Part shown: positions 1 to 11,199 of the stretch, piece after piece
Layout: each line of letters begins with the position of its first letter
How positions within the stretch are numbered: the stretch's first letter is position 1
Origin: Megalobrama amblycephala
Taxonomy: Eukaryota > Chordata > Actinopteri > Cypriniformes > Xenocyprididae
Reading direction: 5' to 3'
Length of the DNA stretch: 64,000 bases
Assembly (NCBI RefSeq): GCF_018812025.1
Contig: NC_063051.1
Location: 4,713,896-4,777,895, forward strand
Made by a program: the position numbers and the translations under genes
Notes under the pieces: generated by a model
Seen by the model: the letters and a program-made list of their open reading frames with translations, nothing else
The model's database searches: none
What the model was told of the DNA's origin: nothing

Positions 1-118
1 CGTGCCCTTCCGTACATCACAGATGCTGCATTTGAAGGCTTCGGCACTGTTTCTGAAAGTGCACACGCTACAGTCCCAAAATCCGTCGTCCGCTGTCGGT
101 TTGGCTTGTCTTTTTGGC
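1..118 (-). CDS. rybp: RYBP coding exon 2, partial (RanBP2-type zinc finger)
   Basis: RYBP is a nuclear Polycomb PRC1 subunit that binds RING1A/B, YY1 and, through its zinc finger, ubiquitinated H2A. The minus strand has a polypyrimidine tract and TTTAAG acceptor (AG at 119-120), then an open frame to the window edge that completes codon 9 (AG|G) and encodes residues 10-48. Seen directly: a basic PKRQAKP stretch, then a RanBP2-type finger with W23-D24, C25-x2-C28, ten residues, C39-x2-C42, followed by DVRKGT. The paralogue YAF2 shares most of this, but has CMMC at the last cysteine pair where this exon has CSIC as in RYBP; the SHQ1 neighbour also favours RYBP. The remaining exons lie left of position 1, so completeness cannot be judged. 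Whether this is the rybpa or rybpb copy cannot be told. Confidence 0.93.
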
Positions 119-743
119 CTTAAATAACAAAAAAGAAGCCCAAATTATAAAGGTCAACCTCCATGTTTGCCCCCTAACATCCTACACCCCGACTTAGACG
201 GTCTCGAATGCGTTTAACGTAACCGAAGTGGCAGAGAAAGTGACAGAAAATCCAACCCGTGACGCGCGAGGGCGGTTTATTAGAACCGGAAAATACTGGA
301 AATACACGCTAACCAGCTAACTAGCCACGGTTATTCTCCACAGCACCTAGTCACCGGGCTTAACACAGATATAATACACTCTTCTAGACTGGTGTCCGCT
401 GGCACGGCAGCTAACATTAGCCAGCGAGCTAAAGATATCGCGTCGGTGAACGGCGTGAAATTGAATGTCAAAAAAACCGTCCATTTAACGGTGAACTTCG
501 ACCAAAAACCCTGTCCGAAGAGGCCAGGCGTATCCCTCAGGAAGAAAATCTCTTTGTCTGAGAGGCACTGAGTCGTCTTTAGAGTCCTATGTGAAGAAGA
601 GAAAGCCGCCATAGCTGCGCTTGTTTCTGAGAGAAAGGAGAAACACTACTCGAGAAAAGCATCCGAATATCCACCGAGCGAAAAAACAGCCGCGCGGACA
701 CCAAAATCGCCTCGGAAACTACCGACTGTTGACGCTTTCTTAC

Positions 744-769
744 CTGGTCGGGCTCTTTTTGTCGCCCAT
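744..769 (-). CDS. rybp: RYBP coding exon 1 (start codon, MGDKKSPTR)
   Basis: On the minus strand a strong start context (CCACCATGGG) opens MGDKKSPT plus two bases of an Arg codon, then a donor CAG|GTAAGA (GT at 742-743). The phase (two bases of codon 9) matches exon 2 at 118 exactly, giving [16 protein letters not shown], the conserved N-terminus of RYBP and YAF2. Intron 1 is 625 bp (119-743). Human RYBP has an extra ATG two codons upstream (MTMGDKK); here that position is TTT TCC ACC, so translation starts at the MGDKK methionine. The exon is far too short for ORF finders and was found by reading the minus strand. No further upstream coding sequence is expected. Confidence 0.92.
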
Positions 770-1150
770 GGTGGAAAAACAGACTCTCAAAAGACCGAAA
801 AGGGTTCAGTAATTAACAATAATTGTGTGTGAAGGTCCGTGTGAGCGTGTATGTGTGTGTATGGTGGATCCACACAGAGAGAAGCGCTTGCAGGCAGACT
901 CGCCTTCCCCCGACTGACTGACTGACTGACTCTAGGCAGGGCGAAGAGACTGCGGACCCCGTGACTGCGCCGCCCAATCACCGCTGTCGTCGGTTTAAAA
1001 GTCTCGCCAGAAATAATCGGCACGGAGAGAGTAATACTACTACACTACTCTCCGATTGCCAAACGTAATTAGAATGTGTGCCTGTCGAGGTGAGAGAAAG
1101 CAGTAGTGAGAGGCTGACTCGATGACTAAATGACTCTGCTATATATCAAC
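770..1150 (-). promoter_or_regulatory. Probable RYBP 5' UTR and CpG-rich promoter
   Basis: The 0.4 kb upstream of the RYBP start codon (higher coordinates, minus-strand gene) is richer in G+C and CpG than the AT-rich DNA beyond about 1150, and CpGs continue through intron 1. It contains a short GACT tandem (about 914-932) and a TATATA-like string at 1140-1146 that could only serve a far-upstream start site. The transcription start cannot be placed from sequence alone. The assignment rests on position and base composition. Confidence 0.45.
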
Positions 1151-3344
1151 AGCAGCACTGGGGAGTGTGCGTTGAATTAGGCTATGGAGAGAAAGTCAAG
1201 TTCAACTTGGGACACCTCAATACTGAAATGGGGGTTTACTTTGTCTTGTGGCTTACCATCTCATATCTTATATGAACGTAAGCCATGGAAATGCAGGGAT
1301 TAAATGATCAAATGACCACAGTTTTAAGTCTGTCTTCAAGCAACTCAGTGTGCAACAAGTTTAGCAGCTGATATGTTTACAGCTGATTGCAATATTGGAT
1401 ATTTTTAAGTGTCTGATAAACAACTGGTATGAAGAACCTGCTTTTAATTATTTTATTTCAGTTTTTTTTAACTAAATAGTCATTATAAGAATAAAAATAT
1501 TTCATTTATTATTAGGCTATTACTTGAAGTTGTTTTTGCTCTCTAGATGATCACAAATTTATATCTTAAGCCTATGTCTAATTGTTGAAGTCGTGATGTA
1601 ACAGAAGCAAACAGATTAACGAAAAAAGTGCATTCACACCATGTTGTAATTACTGTAATTAATTACCAGATTCCACATTGTAAAAAGTGCTGCAGATTCA
1701 TTTAGGCATTGATAGCCATAGAAACGCACGATTCCCAGTCCGAGGATGTGAACAGCTCCGAGTATCTTGAAATTAATGGGAATTACGACATGGCATGATT
1801 CGTGAAGTCTGTAGTTTCGCCGGAAGATCAAGTTTCGTTTTGATTAAAAATTACAAGGTCATGAAATGGATGAATCAGTCACAATATAATGCATTTACAA
1901 AATAGATGAATTTTGAAATTATTTACAAAATAGAGGAGGAATTTTTATTTCATGCCTTATAAATGAATGAACACATGAGAACCAATGCCATTTTGTTGTT
2001 GCTGATATCAGTGTATTGATATTTTGTATGTCATGGCATTTTATCTGCTTTGACAAGCATGACCAGAAACTAATTGTGCCAAAATAAATAGTGTTCTTAT
2101 GGAGGATACAACAAGTTCTAAGTATAAACACAATTGACCTCACCTATTTCATGGTGCGAAACACACACCACCATCCCCACACAGCCAAAGAGACACATAT
2201 AATGAGCAACAGACGATCATAAGAGTATTTCTTAGTGTTTTTCTTACAGACTTCATGATTTCAATTTCTCAAGTGTCCAGTCCTCATCTGCGGCTCCCAT
2301 TTATTTTGGATTGCACAGTGAAAACAAACACTCGAAGAGGCCCCTCATGGTAGACACAAGGGCCCCTGTGTGGGGGATATGAAATGTGAATCATTAGCTG
2401 CTCTCCAGAGTTCCAGCCCCTCTGTGCCCCCTTTTCTCTCCATGTGCTGCTGGATTCTCTGTTGCAACTTCATGACAGACCCTCGTAAGTTTATTACCGG
2501 CTGATGTTGATTGGAGGTTTGATCTGGAACTCTTTGCAGATGGTTCCTTACAAAATCCAGGACAGCTAAGAATACAAACGTCTAAGGTTCGGAAAAACCA
2601 AGAGCTCCAAAGGCCAATACAGTATAAGAAAATGATACTAGAATCACACAATTGTAAATATACAAAATACAACACAGATGCTGTCAAAGTGTTTTTAGTC
2701 ACATCAGACAAAACATGAAATATTACAACAGTACTGATTACCTGAGTTTACAAACCTCAAGTTCACACTCTGCCTTCAAAAACTGATTCATAATTGAATG
2801 CAGAGAATTTGGAGAAAACTTGTAAGAATCTGTCAGATCCTTAATTTAGAGCTTGTCTGTGATGTCTTAAAATTAGAACAGTACATTTGGCTGTCACCTT
2901 TGTGGTACCAGATTGATGTCACAGATTTCTAGCTCTTGCATGCTGTCTCACGAATGATGAGATGTGATGTGGGAGTAGGTGAATTAGAAAGATGACTCAG
3001 ATGAGTGCTGAGATACCAGCAAACAGATGAAATAGACAGAATCCGAGAACATGGTTTCTTTCTGTTCTCCATGTGGCTGGTCAACCTTTATTTGATGATA
3101 CATTTGAACAGCCCGCAGTGTTTGGATACATGGGTTTTAACAAAGAAAAAGTTTTACCAAAGAAAGAAAAGAACTATAAAAAGTTCACATTTTCACACAA
3201 ATGGCTCAGGATGTTCATATTTTAAATAAATATTTTTTAAAAATATAAAATTTCTCATTTATATTGTAATTAATATGGTACAAATATTTTTATTACTAAT
3301 AATAAAAGTGCAGTGTTACCAGTCAAATGTATAATTTTGGTAAC
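1151..3344. other. Intergenic, no gene or clear repeat seen
   Basis: AT-rich DNA upstream of RYBP. Open frames here are short, lack splice context and match no family I recognise. No palindromic ends or tandem repeats stand out. Distal RYBP regulatory elements could lie here, but nothing in the sequence shows it. Confidence 0.5.
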
Positions 3345-3525
3345 ACTTTATTTTACAGTACACGTTACTACATGTACTTACTATAGTAATAACAGTTTTT
3401 GCATAATTACAAGTAACTAACCCTAAACCAAACCCTAACCCTAACTGTAACTACATGTAGTTAATTAATAGTACTCAGTACTTATTTGAGTAATTACGGC
3501 ACTAAAATAAAGTGTAAAAGGGTAT
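3345..3525. mobile_element. Short non-autonomous DNA transposon (GGTAACACTTTATTTTAC ends)
   Basis: Begins with GGTAACACTTTATTTTAC and ends with the near-reverse complement AAAATAAAGTGTAA. The interior carries CCCTAA-type motifs and CATGTAGT/ACTACATG words. Further members lie at 9204-9445 and 31379-32191, so this is an interspersed family. The size and ends are hAT-like; the superfamily is inferred, because the target duplication here is unclear. Confidence 0.7.
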
Positions 3526-3577
3526 TTCCAAACATTCCTTTTGCCATTAATTGTAATAATCTAGTGAGATTTTTCTA

Positions 3578-4402
3578 CACTCAAAAAAAATGAATTGTTG
3601 GATTTACTTAAAAAATAAGTGTCAAGTGGTTCCACGCAACAATATTGAGTAATTGTACAAAAAAACTATTTAGTTGAATGAACAAAAGAAATTCAAGTAA
3701 AATTTCTTTGAGTAAATGCAAATCATTTGAATGTCACTGTTACATAATATTTATATGTGCAGTTTACTTAATAATGTTATGTTGATTACGTAAGGTGAAC
3801 ACATTTTTTTTTTTTTTTGAATAATCATTTAAATAAAAAGGATACAACATATCAGAATGCAGCCCCTCACCCCAAAATGCACTCAAAAAATAACTAATTG
3901 AACAAACTCAATTGAATTGAGAGCAGGAATTTCATCCTATAAACATGAATATATGAGTGCGCACAGCCTAAACACAGGCGACACTCTTCTGCATAATGGT
4001 AACCACAAAATTCAAAAACATTACAGAAAATACACTAAATGTCCAACATAACTGAACATTAAACACTAACATAAACTAACAACATCTTTCCCTTTACTGA
4101 AAAACACATAAAATAACACTTTAATCCCTAAATTTACTCTCCTAATGCAGTCCCTTGCAAAGCATGCTGGGAACTACAGATCCACTGCACAGTTAGTTAT
4201 GTCAACAATAATGTGTGCGTTTCACACAGCAATGTTAAGTTGACTGAGCAAACACTTACTAAGTAAAGCTGACAATACTCAATTTTAGTAGAAACAACAC
4301 AGTTAAATTACGTTCATGTAGTTACATGAGTTTTTTAAGCAATGTAAACAAGGGTGGTTTGAGTGAAACTAACAACAGTGAAAGTTCATTTTTTTGAGTG
4401 TA
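3578..4402. mobile_element. Inverted-repeat element with ACACTCAAAAAAA ends
   Basis: The left end reads ACACTCAAAAAAAATGAA and the right end TTCATTTTTTTGAGTGT, an inverted pair about 0.8 kb apart. The arms also share CAACAATA/AGTAAA words typical of this teleost repeat type. No transposase frame remains, so it is a non-autonomous derivative. An internal block at about 3885-3920 repeats the ACTCAAAAAATAA motif. Confidence 0.65.
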
Positions 4403-4689
4403 TGCACCGGAGGCCTCATTTATAAAATGCTGCACAGAAACCATCCTAAATTTGATCTTATAATAATTTCTCAGATGGGTGAACGTGTGATTCATAGAAT
4501 GAACATACACACAGAAAAGGAGCGTACGCCTCTCTTTCAGATGTGAAATCTATAAATCGCAAATGTTCTTGAACTTGCGTGCAGCTGAATGGTTTCAGTT
4601 CTCTGTGTTGTAAACGACACCTAATTAATGTCATTTACATATAAAAGATCACCAGTCATTATCCAAATCCTTAAATTTAGAATGGTGAG

Positions 4690-5382
4690 CTGCAGGAAAA
4701 GCTTAGATTTCCCAAAACTTGCAGTAATCTGACAAGGAAAAGTGTGTATGTCTGCTCAGACCCTGATGTGCTCCACATGGAGATCTGATCTAACTATCAT
4801 CGAGTCCATCTGAGATTACATTAAAGAAACAGAAAAAAAACTGAGACAGACTAAATCCAGAAGAACTGTGGCAACGTTTCTTGAAGAAGACAACCTCCAA
4901 AGCTACCTGAAAAACTATGTGCAAGTGTATCTAGAACAAAAGGGTGGTCACACCAAATATTGATTTAATTAATAGATGTTAATTGATAAATAAAATGTAT
5001 GAAATTATTTTTGAAAGCATCCTCACTTTACAGCTTTTTTACACAAGTGCCTAAAACTTTTCACAGTACTGTATCTTTGCAGGTCGGGGAGACATTGCAG
5101 CAGTTCTTCTGGATTTAGTCTGTCTCAGTTTTTTCTGTTTCTTCATGTAATCTCAGACAGGTTCAATGATGATGAGATCCGATCTCCGTGTGCTGTTGTC
5201 AGACTCCTTGTGCATACAAAAATCTGTGCTGGATTATTACAATTAATGGTAAAAGGAATGTTTGGAAATGTAAACTGATATTTCCTACTGACACATACAG
5301 CAAAGGGTAAAAATAACTGGCTTAAAAAACTTTTTTGTGTGAAAATACTAACATGCCTAAGACTTTTGCACAGTACTGTAGA
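4690..5382. mobile_element. Tc1-like transposon relic, folded-back structure
   Basis: A terminal motif (CCTAAAACTTTTCACAGTACTGTA) ends near 5072 and a similar one (CCTAAGACTTTTGCACAGTACTGTA) near 5382. The stretch 4790-4870 and its reverse complement at about 5110-5200 share words such as GAGATCTGATC/GATCCGATCTC, GAACTGTGGC-like text and CTGAGACAGACTAAATCCAGAAGAAC. Two copies of a Tc1-family 3' region therefore face each other. Frames are full of stops, so no product is made. Confidence 0.6.
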
Positions 5383-6637
5383 TCTAGATATGTGAGATTT
5401 TAGTTTGAATTAATTCCCTTTCTTTGCATGACACATTGACATTGTACAGAATGGCTCTTTCTTTATTATCCTGAACATTATATAAACATTTCACGTGTTA
5501 TAGAACGGAAGAGAGATTCTCTGTATCGTGCTACATGAGTAAGCATCACATCCTTTTGATTTTCGCAGCAAAAACGTCCCGAGTCCTTCACATAAAAATG
5601 AGTCTACAGGCTTTCATTGACAAGGAAGTCAGAGCAGGCATCTCAGAAAATGAAAAAAGCATCACAGAACACAAAGTATAAAAACAGGACTGAGTCTATT
5701 AATTAGGTTACATGACGTACCAGAATGGCATTTAAAAAGCCACTTTTATTTGACCTGCTTGCTTTTACATTTCCATTCATTTAAAATGTTTGTTTTCAGG
5801 ATAAATAAAACTCATTATGAATCAGTTTAAATCAGATGGGGCCAATGTATCCTAAAAATAAAAGAACATTATATGCCTGGCTCAAGGACAAAATCAGGGT
5901 GACCTCTAGATTTATATCATTTTGTTTGTGTTTGTTTCATGTTCCCTGATTAGTTTCGAACCAGTAATTCGACAATTACCTCTGATGCAACTCTGACCTT
6001 TGCTGCCATTTTTGTACCTGTCTCACTTAACACTCCGCAGTACGTTTCCTTTCTATTGGTATAAGCGAAGGGGAAGTAATAAAGAAGCAAAGTGGAGCCT
6101 GTTCATTTCGTATTTAATGTTGTTGAAGCCAGAAGAAAATCAGATGCATATCTGCTGCCCTGTGGATAGCGTTCCTGCTACTGGGAATGAGTTTATGCAA
6201 TTTGTTCTACTTGACCTTTCACCTTAAAGATAAAACACATCTGGCTACCGCCCCTAGGGCTGCTTCTTGTTGGCTAAACTCACTGTGTGTGCGTGTGCTT
6301 GTGTTGGACTTCAAAAAGTTTTCACTGATCAGTAAACAGAGTGTTTGGTGACACCTTTGAGCTACTTAAAATCCACAATCTCTCTTGAGACAGATGTGGT
6401 TGATCATTTATGCATATCTGGCACTGACACTGGGAAAATTATGCACTTTTTTTCCAGAGCACTGACTGATTCAAAACAAAATTTGGCCTCAGCTTTCAGC
6501 TGGCACACTCCCAAACGAAGGGCTCCAACGATAGGCATACTTGAAATGCACATTCTTTTAGGATCCCACACTATCACCCATGACTTAGATCTGTGGCAAG
6601 AGATTAGAGAAAGCAAAAACATTTTTTCCATCATATC
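5383..6637. other. Intergenic, no gene or clear repeat seen
   Basis: No recognisable coding exon or terminal repeats. The longest frame (6345-6665) runs into an AT microsatellite and has no homology that I recognise. I regard it as chance. Confidence 0.45.
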
Positions 6638-6661
6638 ATATATATATATATATATATATAT
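6638..6661. repeat. (AT)n microsatellite
   Basis: Pure alternating AT of about 24 bp. Confidence 0.95.
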
Positions 6662-6744
6662 TTGAATTTTAATAGGTAAATACTTAAGAATCTATGAATG
6701 GATCATTATTACAGTGATTATTATGTTTCTAGCATGTTTTATGT

Positions 6745-7055
6745 TTGGAAGCGGTTCTTTTAACCCTAACAACCATGTCTGAAGATGTATCATGACCATA
6801 TTCCAGGATGACAATGCTGATATCAGGGTTAAAATTGTGAAAGAATGGTTCAGAGAGCATGAAGAATCATTTTCACACATGAATTGGCACCTCTGAGGCC
6901 AGACCTTAAATTCACTGAAAGTCTTTGGGATGTTCTGGAGTAGACTTTACAGAGTGCTCACCTCTTGCATTATCAATACAAGATCTTGACCAAAACGTGA
7001 TGCCTCTCTTGATGGAAATAACATCACAATATTTATTTCCATCAAGAGGTGCTTC
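6745..7055 (+). pseudogene. Degenerate Tc1/mariner transposase 3' fragment
   Basis: One plus frame reads [10 protein letters not shown], then [19 protein letters not shown]; a later frame gives PDLKFTESL and SIQDLDQ. These follow the order of a Tc1/mariner transposase C-terminal half: the second catalytic Asp in (F/Q)QDDN, the KEW helix, the [11 protein letters not shown] block and the later IQDL helix. The catalytic Glu region is broken by a stop and a frame change. It is an inactive relic lacking its 5' part. The 3' tail (TTGATGGAAATAA and its inverse) is palindromic. Confidence 0.6.
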
Positions 7056-7064
7056 CATTTTTGG

Positions 7065-7396
7065 TCACATCAGTTATGCTTTTTTTCATAAGTCGAATAC
7101 GGAAGGTGTAGGATGTAGCATAAATAAATCTTTTTGAACTGCGAGAGGCGTTGCACTTTTTTCGCAAGTTGAATATGGAAGGCGGTCGGACGGAAGCTAT
7201 ATTTTACTTTATAACTTGTTAAATATGGATATTTTTCCCCCCGCCCCCACTGCAATTATAAAGCTTGGATGCGTCAGGATATTTATTAATATAACTCCGA
7301 TTGTGTTCATCAGAAAGAAGGAAGTCATATACACCTAGGATGGCTTGAGGGTGAGTAAAGCTTGGGGTAATTTTAATTTGAAAGTGAACTAATCCT
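7065..7396. mobile_element. Right part of a TTAA-target palindromic element
   Basis: Ends GGGTGAGTAAA..AATTTTAATTTGAAAGTGAACTAATCCT followed by TTAA (7397-7400). This is the same end as the complete element at 28455-29248. The left arm is not recognisable, so the copy is truncated or diverged. Confidence 0.55.
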
Positions 7397-7400
7397 TTAA

Positions 7401-9044
7401 GTATTTGCCTATTAAAATCCAAACGATTGGATTCAAAAAAGCAACTTTTTTTGGGGGGCCGGGCAGTGTACTTAAACATACACGCACAACGTGTTTTCAA
7501 GATACCAAGTTAATACAATGTCTGAATATGAAATAACTGGCCAGATTCTCCGTAACATCAACTCAAAGAGGGAGGCATTTTTTAATATGTGTGTGCGTAT
7601 GTGCTCTGGGAGAATGAAGGGGGGAATGGAGGACATGATTTCCTTTTCCACACAAGGAATGTCTCCATAAGAGTTCCTGTTTGGAAAGTGGTTCTCTCAC
7701 GCTGGTAGAAAGCCAAGAGCTGCTTATGCTCTGATGAGTCCATAGCGATAAGGAGAAGCGCAGCCAAATCTTCAGGAAGGTAGATTATCCCACCAAACGC
7801 TGGCAAACGCTCAGAGCGTGAGTGTTTTATTTGTTAGAGAAAGAAAGAAAGAAAGAGGCAGACTGCTAAAGTCAGGTGAAGAGACTGAAAAAAAATGATG
7901 ACAAAGAGAGCCAGACTGAACGTTGGGGGCCAAAGGGGGAGAGAACGAGTGAGAGAGAGCGAGACTTCTTTAGTCTCACACTACAGCATAGAGCTTTGCT
8001 GAATCCAGGGCAAGCTTCACAAAAGGTTGCAGAACAAAGGCCTGCGAGCTAAGTGTGTGTGCAGGAGAGTATGCATATGCGCGCAGGCAGCGTGGTGGGA
8101 AGGCTCAATCCCATGGTTTGTTAACTCAGAGGCGCGCTGCAACTTTAAACAAGAAAACGAGACGCTTTGCGTCAGCTGCCAGCTCTCCCGCTCTCACTTT
8201 CAGATGTCGTTTCTCTCTTTGAAAAAGAGAGTGCTTGCTTATCTTTCAAATTGTCATTCTTCACAGTTCCTAAAAGGTTTATCAAAACCAAAGTCACTTG
8301 AAAACAATCAAGCATGACAGACCAAGAATTGTGGCACATTTGCGAACAGAAAAAACTAAATCAAGCTCTTTGAGCATAGGTCACCTTCAGATGAAGGAAT
8401 GAGATGTTTAGAGACTTTGTAATGCTTTCATGTGGTACTTCTGACAAGAGTGGTTTATACAGAGGACTATAAATCACTCCATGTGGTCAGGGAGATCTTA
8501 GTCTGGCAAAGCTAGACATTAAGCTGTCTTGCTGACATTTAGGTCAACCACAGTTTATTTTACTTACCATTAAAGGGTGGGTACGCTTGAAATCAATGAT
8601 ATCACAATAATATAGTGCAATGCAAAGAATTTCAGTCCTTATAAAAGTAATAAGAGAATTTTACTTCACATATAAACTCAGAAAACAACACAGAATATAA
8701 AGTTATGTTTATGAATATGTAGTTGACCTCTAAAAAAGTGCCTAAAAACACTAAATTCCTTTGATGATGTGAACCCTGCACATTTTTCAAGTTCCTAGAT
8801 AAAAATCTGCGCACAAACCAGTCAGATTGGAACAAAATTCAGAATTGGCTTCTTTTCAAATCACAATGTGGAATTTGAATTGATTTAGCCACAACCCACA
8901 GGAAGTTGAAATGGAATTTGAATTGGAATGACAGGAAAGGGAATTTAATAAATTGCAATTCAAAGGACTTCAACACAGATAATGCATTCTGAGAGTTTTT
9001 CTTTTTTTTCCTAATCCTGGTCCACAAAATATAATGAAATATAT
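7401..9044. other. Intergenic; only simple repeats seen
   Basis: A short GAAA tandem at about 7836-7857 and GA-rich text at 7935-7965 are the only low-complexity features. No coding exon is recognised. The frame at 8027-8317 is not supported by codon pattern or homology. Confidence 0.45.
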
Positions 9045-9550
9045 GGTCACACTTTAGATTAGGGTCCAATTCTCACTATTAACTAACTATTACTACAACT
9101 TTTGCCTCAATAAACTCCTAATTACTGCATATTAATAGTTATTATGTTGCTAAGTTTTAAATTGGTAGGATTAAGTCATGCAGAAAAATGCATTAATATG
9201 TGCGGTTACACTTTATTTTACAGTGCTGTAGTTACATTGTAATTACACAAATAAGACCTGAGTAGTTACATTGTAATTACTCAAGTACTGAGTTGGGTTT
9301 GGGTTACAGTTACAGTTAGGGTTAGGGTTTGGTTTAGGGTTAGTTACTTGTAATTAGGGTTATTTTAATTAGTAATCATTTCTTGTTATTACTAAAGTAA
9401 GTACATGTAGTAACGTATAACTGGCACTGTAAAATAAAGTGTTACTACGTGTGCTTTATAAGCACTAATTAACAGCCAATATCTTAGTAATATGCATGCT
9501 ATAAGCAACTAGTTAATATTGAGAATTGGACCCTAAACTAAAGTGTTACT
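9045..9550. mobile_element. hAT-like element interrupted by a second element
   Basis: The outer ends are GGTCACACTTTAGATTAGGGTCC at 9045 and GGACCCTAAACTAAAGTGTTACT ending near 9550, a clear inverted pair. The interior is split at about 9203/9446 by the insertion annotated separately. The outer sequence resumes with TGTGCTTTATAAGCAC after the insert. It carries no coding capacity. Confidence 0.7.
9204..9445. mobile_element. Nested GGTTACACTTTATTTTAC element inside the hAT-like copy
   Basis: The ends GGTTACACTTTATTTTACAG and CTGTAAAATAAAGTGTTAC are inverted. Same family as 3345-3525. Flanks ATATGTGC (left) and ACGTGTGC (right) agree at 6 of 8 positions, consistent with a decayed 8-bp hAT-type target duplication. 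The interior contains telomere-like GGGTTAGGGTTT text in opposite orientation to the copy at 3345. Confidence 0.7.
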
Positions 9551-11199
9551 AAATATATATTCATATATCCATATTTGTATCTTCAAGGCTTTATTTCAAA
9601 ATGTTCAAATAAGGCTTTATTGAGCCTACATTCAAAGTTTGCCATGACAAACTTTGCTTTTCTAGTCAAAAAAATAGAGTTTTATGAATCTCTTTACATT
9701 TCAATTCATTTTAATTCTGCTTCCTTACATTCAAAATCAAATTTGCTGCCTTGATATAGATCCAGGAACTGGAATTTAAAAGGCATTCTTAATTCAGTCC
9801 TGAATGGTGCACAGACCTGTTTTCAGTATGCATCAGATGCTCAGTGAGCGGACTATACGTGATCCACATGCTTGCCGTCTAAGGTTAAGGAGGCTTCAAC
9901 TTAGATATTTAGACTGAATCAAGCAGTATCTCAACAGGTAACAGTGGGTTCCAGTTCAATTTGACTGATTAGTGCATTGACGAGCGCAATGCAATCAACC
10001 GGCCAATCAATCCCCCATGCTCTTGATTCATTTAACAGAGGACCCTTAGAGGACTCTTGCTCTATTTGCTCCCCCTCTTTTCTTTCATTCTTTCTGGTGA
10101 CTCAGCTGGTTGCGAAGCACACAACCCTACGTGAACTGTGAAAAAATAACTGAGGACAATGCTAGATGCTTTTTCTACATGCCTATTACCTGTTCCCAGA
10201 TTATGAAGTTATCAGTAAATATCCATCTGCCACTCGTTGGGGAGAGGAACAAGATGCTTTACGTGTTTATCATTTTCCTCCACAACCTAAGTTCCATTAT
10301 GATGTGTCTGCAACAGTTTGATAGGGCAAGAAACCTTCACATTAGACTCTTATTATTACATGTGATAAGTATGAGACTCAGAATAGCAGAGGAGGGGGAG
10401 AGAGAGAGAGAGGTGTGGGTGGGAAAATGCATTAAAGCCAGAGACAGAGGCTGAGAAAGGCAGAGAATGGGGGACAATAGGTTAAGTGGGATTGGATAAT
10501 GGAGAGTGTTTCATCAGAACATGAGGCGAGAGACAGAATCAGGAAAGATGGCAGGGGGTTGTTGCTGAGGTGAGAGAAGACCAAGGCTTTTTTTGGCTTC
10601 AATAACAAGCTGGGTGACATTTTATCACAAGCAGAAACCTTTCATGATGGTATTAAAGCTATTGTGTTTGAAAGAATGATCAAGCAGGCAACCTCAGGCA
10701 AGTAACTTGTGTCAAAAGGAACCATATAGAGGTTTTCCAAGAAAAGTACTTTTACAGTCCAGATAAAAGAGACTTGACCTGAAATGGCCCAACTTTAATG
10801 AACTCAAACTAAAGTAGTGGGTGAGTACAAAAAACATACACATAAGATACACTATATCTTTACTGTTCTCTGCAATTTATGATGAAAGCATTGCTTAAGT
10901 GTCAGGAAGAATGTTGTGATGCAATCAAAGCAAGAAAAACTTGAAGTCATATCATGAAGAATCAAAATGTTCTATCTTTTTGAGATTAAAGAGCTTGATG
11001 TGCTATAAAAACATTCTGCAACTTTCAGAACTAAAACATTCTTCCCAATCTAAAATAGGAGAGTATTGAAACATCTCAGGACAATCAAAACACAAGAAGA
11101 ACAATATAACAGTTATGCAATAATATATCAATGTTAATGAGGAAATTTTGGCAGAGCTTTGCCAGCCTGTTTTTGGCTGTGTAGCACCTACTACTCTGT
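9551..11199. other. Intergenic, no gene or clear repeat seen
   Basis: No recognisable exon. The 114-aa frame at 10110-10454 ends in a GA-rich tract and matches no family I know. AT-rich and apparently unique. Confidence 0.45.

Noticed and set aside
331..612. 93-aa minus-strand frame with a plausible start (MAAFSSSHRTLKTTQ)
   Set aside because: It lies wholly inside RYBP intron 1 on the same strand, shows no recognised domain and no splice partner. CpG-rich DNA gives long frames by chance.
3419..3450. Telomere-like CCCTAA repeats (also 9310-9345 as GGGTTAGGGTTT)
   Set aside because: Short, imperfect and at the same position in several members of one transposon family, so part of that family, not an interstitial telomere.
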